Origin: Daucus carota subsp. sativus
Taxonomy: Eukaryota; Streptophyta; Magnoliopsida; Apiales; Apiaceae
Direction: 5' to 3'
Length of the DNA stretch: 64,000 nt
NCBI RefSeq assembly: GCF_001625215.2
Contig: NC_030385.2
Span: 1,915,135-1,979,134 of the forward strand
The stretch's first letter is position 1, and every line of letters begins with the position of its first letter. The translations under genes and the position numbers were made by a program. The notes under the pieces are model-generated. The model was not told where the DNA came from. It ran no database searches and saw only the letters and a list, made by a program, of their open reading frames with translations. Positions 55,874 through 64,000 of this stretch are shown here, one piece after another.

Positions 55874-57320
55874 ACAAACTTGTATCCATGTGTTTTGTAG
55901 TTTTTTTTTTGTTTTGTTTGAAGGGAAATCTCTTCATCTTTCCCGATTAAAAGAGTGGAAGGATGTATTAATATTGTTTATCAGAACTCTTTTTCCTGAA
56001 TTCAGGTTACCCTTTTTGAAAGCAAACGCTACCAATAATAATCGCAACTATATATCTTTTACTGCTTAAATCTAAAGTTCTATATTTTTATGCAAGCTCT
56101 TGGCTATTGCTGCACAGTCAAGCCCACAGCAGTAGCGGGTAAAAACACGAATGTGTAAAGAAGAAACATGAACATGATCATTGTAAGACCAAGTTGAATA
56201 TTATGATCATATTGTAATATCTGGTGTGGGGCAGCCCAACTCATGTATTGTCTTGTAATCTAATACTCTTCTTATTTGCTATAGCTACTATTAAGATTGA
56301 AATCTTGAACTGTCCCATTATCTTGTTGCAGAAGACTGTAGAGAGAATTGAATCTTGTCATGATAACTTCTCATCGGATGTAGGTGCAAGTTGAGAGTCT
56401 GTAAGTTGGACATCGTCAAATTATGTACATTTTTTCCGTTCATCATCGGACAAAGGATTATTAGATGATCTGTGCTTAACAAACCTGTTTTAGATGTGGC
56501 TTAATCATCCATCTAGATTGAAGGGTGAATTTGAGTAATTTTGGGTATCATCCCAACTGCTAAGATTTTCCAGCTCCCTAGTCCCACTAGTTCTTCATTC
56601 ATAACATATTGCAGTGCTGATAGTAACTAACATGGCGATTGAATTTAAAATTTTAAAAATTTAAAGTCTTAACACATGTCATTGCTGCAATTTATTGTCC
56701 ACCAGACATTGCAAAAGGAATTTCAGTGATATAATACCGACATCAATAGGTTCTCAAACTTCAACACACTGCAATGCAGATCTTGGGATTTTTTTTAAAA
56801 AAAATAAATAATTACTGACGTTAACCGTCCCATTTTTGTCCTCTTTTATCTTAAACCATCTACATAACTCCTATTGTGCAGTGAGTCGTAGAAATGAAGT
56901 CCGGATCCATGACAAGCAATTGAGACAATCATCGTAAGTAATTGATGCAGTCATCCATGAGTTGTGTTTCCCGCATGGGTTACAATGTCTGTCAGCGGAA
57001 AAAATGACTAATTCTAGAATTTTTCACTTCTGGCCGAAGAAAATCACTGATAGATTGCTGACAACAATTGATGGATCTGGACCAATAATCTGAAGATAAT
57101 TCCTATACCTATTGTCAGCCTTTTAGACTATGCCAATTTAATTATAGTTCACTGCTTGGAACAAAAAATGTGAAAATAGTAGATCGCACAGATCCTATTT
57201 AGCTTCCTACGAGCTCTTTTAGTTAATTGAACAACTTGTAATTGGTCAAAGATGGATGATGAAATGCAGAAAAACCAGAGTCTTATTGAAATGAATTGTG
57301 CAAAGTAGGTATTACTGTTA
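55874..57320. other. 3' flank and spacer
   Basis: Contains the 3' untranslated region of the uS15 gene, then spacer with no recognised gene. A purine-rich AT run near 56790 is not a delimited repeat. Confidence 0.4.
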
Positions 57321-57513
57321 CGGTTTTTCTATGGTGTGCCCATGGGCACACATTAAGCACCAAAATTTATGAAATTGGAGGGTTTCTATTGGCTTAGCTT
57401 CTTTAATAATGATAGACCCCCCTGCAGTTACAACAACCACACCAATCAAAACCCTCCATTTTTATCAATGTTAGTGCTTAGCATGTGCCCATGGGCACAC
57501 ACTAGCCAAACCG
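57321..57513. mobile_element. Mutator-like MITE
   Basis: 193 bases, mostly one inverted repeat: left CGGTTTTTCTATGGTGTGCC, right complement CGGTTTGGCTAGTGTGTGCC. Each arm contains the self-palindrome TGTGCCCATGGGCACA. It is flanked by a perfect 9-base duplication TTACTGTTA (57312-57320 and 57514-57522), the Mutator-superfamily signature. No coding sequence. Confidence 0.9.
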
Positions 57514-57844
57514 TTACTGTTACTATGCCTACTATATTAGGATTTATATATTTCTGTTTTCTAACTGAGACCCTGTTTTACTTCAAACAAGCTCTTGCTA
57601 ATTCTAATAAAATTTATTCTCTCTTAAATTTCAAGCATTTCTAGAAACTAGCTTTATAGCCCTTAGGCATGCTCTAGATACAAATCTAATTTATTTTCTA
57701 TCAAATTAGAATGACTATGATGTAATTTAGTTGCATCTTTATTAAATAAACAATAACATTCATACATCATCTAGGAATTTTATAGCCATTTACAATCGAG
57801 ATTGCATACTATTAGACATACGAACATCATAAGAAAAGTACTTT

Positions 57845-60800
57845 TTAATTTAGAAAGCCGCATCATGTCTTTGATATTCCTTAAAAACTCCTTCTATGCA
57901 TTGCTCTAGACCTTCAAATACACCAAACGTAGCAGCATTTGTAGATACGGCCCAAAGCGGACCTGCAATTCATCAATTAAGCTGGGCAAGCCAGATAGGA
58001 AATAGAAACTGCAGCTCCAGCTCCACAAACAACATATTGCTGAGTTCTGAGCGAGGAACCATGTCCTTACTATATTAAGAATTCATTTTGTCTTATTGCT
58101 GAAAGAGTACTTTGTTGAAGTTCACTACAGGAGCAAGTGGGATGCTCATACCTTTGACAAGATCCTTCAGCTACTACTGCATTTCTAAAAGCATCAATTG
58201 GCACAGAGAGTTTGGAAAGCTACAAGGAAGCTGGTATTGGATGGCTTTGCAATATGACCATGATGGCATCTAAAGACGCCCTCATATCAACTTGGCTGCT
58301 AGTAATCAAGTCCTTTGCCACACCACCCAACTGAAAAATGTTATGCTTATTATAACATTTAAATAGTATAGCGACATGAAACAAGGATCCACGTTACATA
58401 AATTTATTTCTAGAAATGAAAAGCTTGAAAGAGCCTAAAACACAATGTCATTTTATTATTTTTTATCATTGAAAAGGAAATGTGCAAAGCCTCTCTTTTA
58501 TAAAAACATTGGGTTAATTATCTAATTGGTCACTGAACTGAAAACGGTATCAAGATGGTCATTAAACTCACCATAAATATCAAACAAGTCCCCCGAAATA
58601 TGACTTCAAGCCGTAAAAATATTATTTATAGAATTTTACAGATTATTTTTGAAAGTCATCACAACCAACTAAAAGTTTACGACTTCTAGTATTTATGATA
58701 ATATATTTAGATTTTATTAAGTTTATTTATTATTTATTTTTAATTAAAACAAAGAAAATAACTATATAATAAAAATAAATAATAAATAAATTTGATAAAA
58801 TCTAAATATATTATAATAAATACTAGATTTCATAATCTTTTAGTTGGTTGTGGTAACGTTTAAAAATAATGTGTAAAACTCCATAAATCATATTTTTAAT
58901 GTTGAACTCATATTTCGAGGTACTTGTTTGATATTTACGGTGACTTCAGTGACCATCTTGATACCGTTTTCACTTCAGTGACCAACTTGATACATTAAGC
59001 CCACTTCAGTGACCAACTTGATAATTAACCCTAAAAACATAGGATGAAATGTACATGCAACATCTTCGCTATAACACATGCCAAGCCTCTACAATATGAA
59101 AAATTGAAAATCATAATATATTGTTTCGACCCAGCAAGATCACATTCTCATGTAGTTGAGCTTGAAATAACTAAGAAACAAATCTTGGGCCCTTGGTGTT
59201 GTTTATGGAATATATTCAGTAGACAGTGGAATCTACAATTCTAAGATTGAACTTAAACTTGACGAACTGTATATTATTATAAACTGATGTTCCCTGGAAT
59301 TACCATTATCTTTGCTCCCTGTCAACACAAACTCATACTTCTCCCCGTTTTTAAATTGATATCTCAGTCTTAACAATGTTTAGACTTCATCAGTATTTGT
59401 CGCAAATGAGGGGTTCTTTGTTGGTTTGAGCGGTAGAAACATTTAGTTGTTTACTTGTCAAATAATTTCCACAAATAAACTGACCTTGTCAATCTATACA
59501 TAAGCATATGAAAATGTCAATAATAGACAAATGAAGTTCAACAAAAAAAGTGAAGTGAAACTAACTTTTTAAATTTTAATTATCCTATTCTCTCTGTCTC
59601 ACTCATTTCTTTAGAGTTTTCCTTCATTGTTTGGCACACATTTTAAGTCACATAACTTCACTCAACTAAAAATCCACTTCCACATTTGATCTCGGACAGG
59701 TTTCCTGTAGCGGAGGAAGATCAGAATGTAGCGGAGGAAGATCATAATCCATTTCTGCTAGTATCGTTGCCAATATTTCTAGGTCACAAATGTAAGGGAT
59801 TTCTCTTTTGCCATCATTATCAACCATTTTGCCATCATTATCAACCATGTTTATGGATTTGAAAAGAGATTTAATAGCATCTCCCCTAAGAGATTATGTC
59901 CGAAATTACCTTGCGTTTCAGATAAATAACAATTAAGATAAGACACTGCGGTAGAGTTGTTAGATGCAAGTAATATCAGGAGGAAATTAACTGAATATGG
60001 ATATCGAAATTATAAGACAGGATACAACTGATTTCATCTACCTCCAGCAGCTCTGACCTCAAGTGAAGACTCTTATTCCATCCCAGGAATACATAAATGC
60101 AAAGAAGTCGCCTGTTCTGCAGTCAATATTTTCTCAGCAGCAGTACTGGTATAAGGGACAACTTCATGAATACAATTTTTGCAGCGCCACCACCTGAATT
60201 GAGGAACATCAAGTGATCCTCGCAGCCGCTCCCATGTATTTTCACTAATACCATTGAAGGGGATGCAGGCCTGCGGGTTTCTATTCCTCATTTCACCCAC
60301 TTATCCACTGAACACACATTAGATAAATTTGTCAAGAAGATACTATTATGCCTTTAAATAATATTCAAAACTGTTCGATAACCAAATCTCTGAATAAGCC
60401 TTAATTTGGTTCTAATATTGCGATTACATAGATCTCCGAGTCCCTCCCCAAAGAGTACCATGTTAAACAACCTACTCTTCCAAAACCTTAATGTAGGAGA
60501 GTTAAGCAATTTGGTTCAATACACTTACTGGACAATCGACAAAGGAGACACAATAGTCTCATTATGGCATTCCCAAAGTCAGGTGCATCATGTACAGGAG
60601 CATCTTTGTTTCTACATCCATATGGTTTGTTTTAAAAAAAGCATGATAAACATAGCAGGAAGTTTTGAAGAAATAAAATAAGTGTAGTTTCACTAAAGCA
60701 AAAAAGAAGGAACACAATGCCTACAATGTTGTAGCAATGAATAATATACTAAAATACTTAGAGTTCCAAATAAGAGAGAATTCTAATTTTAACAGATCCG

Positions 60801-61310
60801 ACGTGACAGTCTAGCAGGATTAAAATGGCTCACAGTACCTCAAAGTGATCCATCTATTCCATTTCTGCCGATTTTTTCTTTGAGGACCACACAAATGTCT
60901 TGATAAGAGACTGATTGAAGCATATTATCAAGCACGTGATGTCACTCCAAGTCTCCGATATACTCTCTTCTGAAATGGATACAATCAACTGCAAATTAGT
61001 GCATAATTTAAAGTATCACCACTAATACAAACATATACAGAACAAAATTCAAAATATTACAGCACCTAAAAATCTATGGTCCCTGAAAATTTTATTCACG
61101 TAAGTTAACTCGTTTTCTCTCCTATATGTACGCTAATGTACCTATGCACCTGCAGATATTGACAGAAAAGGTCCCAAACAACAAAGCCCATAATAATCGC
61201 GGGAATTGAGAGTTTTAAAAAAGGCACCTTATCTGCGTAGAGCATCTGAAGCACTGGCTGGGACATGGCGATCAATCATTCAGAGGTGAGTCGAGATGTA
61301 GGTTTACTGG
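57845..61310 (-). pseudogene. Scattered exon-like pieces of an unrecognised decayed gene
   Basis: Minus-strand pieces look coding but cannot be joined. About 61230-61253 reads MSQPVLQMLYADK before a GTGCC donor-like site. About 60830-60985, after TTTCAG, reads VLDNMLQSVSYQDI then VVLKEKIGRNGIDGSL, with stops on both sides. 60073-60300 reads SENTWERLRGSLDVPQFRWW then KNCIHEVV. About 58105-58335, after TTTTCAG, reads LGGVAKDLITSSQVDMRASL then LSVPIDAFRNAVVAEG with one internal stop. About 57845-57975 reads AGPLWAVSTNAATFGVFEGL to a stop. They may belong to one or more genes; no family is claimed. A long inverted-repeat element (58510-59031) sits among them. Confidence 0.3.
58510..59031. mobile_element. 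Foldback Mutator-like element
   Basis: 522 bases forming an almost complete inverted repeat. The left arm TGGGTTAATTATCTAATTGG with GGTCACTGAACTGAAAACGG is mirrored on the right by the complement of AACGGTGACTTCAGTGACC-like and GATAATTAACCC. Both arms read through CATCTTGATACCGTTTTC and CAACCAACTAAAAG to an AT-rich loop. The right arm carries extra GACCAACTTGAT copies. It is flanked by a perfect 9-base duplication TAAAAACAT (58501-58509, 59032-59040). Confidence 0.9.
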
Positions 61311-61840
61311 CAAGGAAGGGATGCAGCAATTATACAGTCATAACACAGTGACATCTCAAAACACACAATTTGCATTCTTCTGTTGGCACCCCCTTCATCC
61401 TTTTTACATGAATTGATTTTTGATACATGTTATCATTATTAGAGCAAAGCGAACAGTTTAAAGAACAGAAGAGTTGTATTAATAATAAATTAATGATATG
61501 TTCAGGTGGATCTGACCTGGCAGATGACATGGAATAAAATGGCTCATCAGAAACTATTGTTGCAGCATTATATATATAATAGATGACGTGCTTATTGGAA
61601 AATCAATAGGAAATCAAATTGTATATGCACTAGTAAAACAAAGTCAAATTCATATATATTACACACACAAGTACCCTCAACATTTGGTATTTGAGCTGAT
61701 GCAAACAATACTAAGTTCACAAACACAAAACTTTATTTGCTTATCTGACTTTGCATTCTACACACAGAGTATATCTTCAAAAAACAAATGCAAATTTTTT
61801 TTACAAGTGGAAGTGCAGAAGTACTGTCCCTATTCAGAAG
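59041..61840. other. Spacer containing gene-like remnants
   Basis: Apart from the minus-strand exon-like pieces described separately, no gene is supported. 59583-59660 resembles one Stowaway end (TCTCTCTGTCTCACTCATTT). A 21-base tandem duplication (TTGCCATCATTATCAACCAT) lies at about 59809-59849. Confidence 0.35.
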
Positions 61841-63529
61841 CTATTCGAGCAGACAGCCGTGACTCCATAAATGTTTGTGGTAGTTACTGAAAGACAAAGT
61901 AGATGGAGGAGTCACTTTCAGATATGATCTCCTTAAAGATACTATTCGCGCGGCAATAGACAAAACTTTCACAGAACACTCCTTCAAATTTATCTCTCTC
62001 AATTTTTCACACCTTCTAAGAAGTTCCTCTACCTGTTCTGTTGTTGCTGCAACACAACCCTCCATGTCCAACTTTAAAAGTCCCGGGCATCTCTTTGAAA
62101 TTGTTTCCAACCCTTCATCACCGAACCCTGACCTAGCAACATTTAAAACCTCCAATGTGGGAAGCTTGGAGCCTGCTCCTAGACTACTAATACCAGCACA
62201 ATCAGCGATTTGAAAATTCCTCATTCCATGACAGATCTTCAGTATATCGGCAATTCCCATCTCTGTGGTGTAATGTGTAGAGGAAATGTTGAGCAGCTCC
62301 ATGTTGGGGCAAGTTGAAGCTATATATTTGAGTAGTTTATCACTTACATGTAAGCTCCCTGACAAATTGAGATACTTAATCCTTTTGTTTTTCACGACTA
62401 GAAAATGGTCTACTTGCCCAACAGAGGTTCTACCCATTTCGATGTGTTCCAGTAAAGGGCACTCAGCAACAAGCATAACAAATGTTATGGTGGTCAAAGG
62501 GAAACATGAATTGAGGTTTATAGAAACTAGATTTACAAGATACCGAGCTAATTTACTCACACATTGATCAGTGAGAAAATGTGCTTTTACAAGAGCCAAG
62601 TGCTTGAGAGACGGGTAAGCACTTAAAAGCTGTGAGATTCCAAACAATGTAAAACCCCTGCAACGACGAAGAGATAGACTTTCTAATGGCCAGCATGCTT
62701 TTGCAATCGATAGAAGAAACTCATCAGAAATAGTATCACAATCAGACAAATCAACTGAACACAAACCTCTAACATATGTGGATGAAACACGTGGAGGAAT
62801 CTGAATCCTATTCGCCGAAATAACACTCAAGTGATGACAATTGCATAAAATAAAATGAAAGCTATTGTGTGTAATAAAGGAACAATCAAACATCACAATC
62901 TCACTCAACTGCAAACAATTCATAGACAAGCCGACCACAGAACGATCGGTAATGAAATGATTACCAGAAATATTGACTCGCTGCAATTTCCTTAAACTAG
63001 ACCACAACGTCTCGATTCCAGCATCCGTAACAATAAACTTATTCAAGTTTAGATTTGAATCAAATTTACTATTATTCGGATAACTAATATCTAGCTCTTC
63101 CAGAAACGGCAACACAACAGATATCGACAATATATCAGCATCACTCAAACAACCTAAATTCGTGCACTTAAAAACCTTCAAACTCCTTATATTCCCTGTC
63201 AAAACCGGAAGTCTCTCCTGATTCGAAACATCTAGAAACTCGATACTCAGTCCACAACTAAACACACTATCGAGAATTTCATCAACATTTCCTTTAAATT
63301 TGCTAAAATCTAGGGCTTTGAGGTGGTTAAATCTGTTGAGAAACTTCGACATGGTTCCGTGGAGGAAAATAGTTTGATTAGTTAGAGTGAAATTGAGACG
63401 GAAGCGATTAGTGAGGCCGAGAAATGATTTCGATACTAGAGATAGAGATTGAAAATGTGAGTGATGATCAAGTTTTTTTAGGATTATTTCCCAGCATTCT
63501 TCTGGTAAGTCTTCGCATAATCTCGCCAT
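61841..63529 (-). CDS. F-box/LRR protein
   Basis: An intronless 562-residue protein. Residues about 5-45 are an F-box (DLPEECWEIILKKL, then LSLVSKSFLGLTNRFR), which binds SKP1 in SCF ubiquitin ligases. The rest is some 15-18 leucine-rich repeats of the cysteine-containing (AMN1/FBL) type, with phrases such as CHHLSVISANRIQI, GLCSVDLSDCDTISDEFLLS, KYLNLSGSLHVSDKLL, LEVLNVARSGFGDEGLETI and LLKLDMEGCVAATTEQVEELL. It probably recruits an unknown substrate for ubiquitination. The ATG at 63529 starts directly before the F-box. Upstream DNA is GA-rich, so longer in-frame antisense-like frames there are ignored. Confidence 0.92.
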   Translation of the reverse strand: MARLCEDLPEECWEIILKKLDHHSHFQSLSLVSKSFLGLTNRFRLNFTLTNQTIFLHGTMSKFLNRFNHLKALDFSKFKGNVDEILDSVFSCGLSIEFLDVSNQERLPVLTGNIRSLKVFKCTNLGCLSDADILSISVVLPFLEELDISYPNNSKFDSNLNLNKFIVTDAGIETLWSSLRKLQRVNISGNHFITDRSVVGLSMNCLQLSEIVMFDCSFITHNSFHFILCNCHHLSVISANRIQIPPRVSSTYVRGLCSVDLSDCDTISDEFLLSIAKACWPLESLSLRRCRGFTLFGISQLLSAYPSLKHLALVKAHFLTDQCVSKLARYLVNLVSINLNSCFPLTTITFVMLVAECPLLEHIEMGRTSVGQVDHFLVVKNKRIKYLNLSGSLHVSDKLLKYIASTCPNMELLNISSTHYTTEMGIADILKICHGMRNFQIADCAGISSLGAGSKLPTLEVLNVARSGFGDEGLETISKRCPGLLKLDMEGCVAATTEQVEELLRRCEKLREINLKECSVKVLSIAARIVSLRRSYLKVTPPSTLSFSNYHKHLWSHGCLLE

Positions 63530-63653
63530 TAGTGTAAGTGCCTACAGCATATATGTATAGGTGCAAGTCAGGAAGAGTACAGATATATGTGTGTGTATAA
63601 TTGAAGTACAGATATATTATATACGAAGTTGTGTACAATGTTAACAGAGAATT

Positions 63654-63705
<52 letters not shown>

Positions 63706-64000
63706 TGTGTGTGTGTGTACGAAGTTGTGTACAATGTTAACAGAGAATTGTGTGTGTGAGAGAGAGAGAGAGGGAGAGAGGGAGAGAGGGAGGGAGGGAG
63801 AGAGAGAGAGAGAGAGAGAGAGCAAGAGAGAGAGAGAGAGAGAGAGGGAGGGAGGGAGAGAGATGATACCTCTGAGGCAGGGGTTTGAAAAGAGAAGTTC
63901 AGTTGAATCAGATCGGATTTTGATCTCACTGCAGCTTCAAATGGCAGTTTGATTTCAAAATTTCTGTTAAGCTTCCATGATGAGATGAGATGATCTAGTG
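63530..64000. other. Leader/promoter side of the F-box gene with microsatellites
   Basis: Contains a duplicated segment: TACGAAGTTGTGTACAATGT plus TAACAGAGAATTG at 63622 and again at 63718 (offset 96), each followed by (GA)n. (GA)n covers about 63657-63694 and 63758-63862, and (GT)n about 63696-63718. No gene is supported; reading frames through it are Ser-Leu or Glu-Arg repeats from the microsatellite. Confidence 0.85.

Noticed and set aside
63468-63952. Ser-Leu and Glu-Arg repeat proteins
   Set aside because: They are translations of GA/GT microsatellites upstream of the F-box gene.
1-64000. Many short antisense and overlapping reading frames, e.g. 6970-7335 minus, 21969-22413 minus, 36892-37284 plus
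   Set aside because: They are shadows of recognised coding exons in other frames, have no family motifs and no promoter or splice support.

Overview
The window is nuclear DNA of a flowering plant, most likely a eudicot. It is AT-rich. Genes carry GT-AG introns. Plant-only families are present (AVT6-type transporter, DUF247, AP2/ERF, F-box/LRR), and so is a full set of plant transposons (a chromovirus, TRIMs, Stowaway, hAT and Mutator MITEs, SINE-like units). No species can be named from sequence alone. No operons, CRISPR arrays, rRNA genes or convincing tRNA genes were seen.

Layout. 0-6 kb: two small secreted cysteine-rich protein genes (425-802 plus; 2324-2683 minus), a Mutator-like MITE, and a decayed TOPLESS-related (TPR) co-repressor pseudogene (about 3.1-5.0 kb) with a solo TRIM LTR inside one exon. 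6-17 kb: an AVT6-type amino acid transporter, a SAM-domain protein, a DUF247 membrane protein, and a three-exon plastid acetylornithine aminotransferase. 17-34 kb: a non-autonomous hAT element, Stowaway MITEs, an intronless ERF repressor with an EAR motif, and a truncated trehalose-6-phosphate synthase fragment. 33-37 kb: a five-exon basic nuclear protein on the minus strand. 37-44 kb: a gene-free stretch built from a diverged 1.7-kb tandem duplication, with an intact 261-bp TRIM inside. 44.3-49.2 kb: a young Ty3/Gypsy chromovirus (Reina-like) with LTRs that read as identical and a frame break in gag. 49.6-55.9 kb: a five-exon mitochondrial ribosomal protein uS15 gene. 56-61.8 kb: two Mutator-type inverted-repeat elements and pieces of an unrecognised decayed gene. 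61.8-63.5 kb: an F-box/LRR gene with GA/GT microsatellites upstream.

The genes form no pathway. Arginine synthesis, vacuolar amino acid export, mitochondrial translation, transcriptional repression and ubiquitin targeting are separate functions. The richest content is the transposon record: several insertions can be delimited to the base by target-site duplications (CACTC, CTTAA, TAAGA, ATGTAAAG, TTACTGTTA, TAAAAACAT). No wholly new system was recognised. The least-explained coding units are the two secreted peptides, the 255-residue nuclear protein, and a promoter-like segment near 30.8-31.1 kb with no long reading frame behind it.
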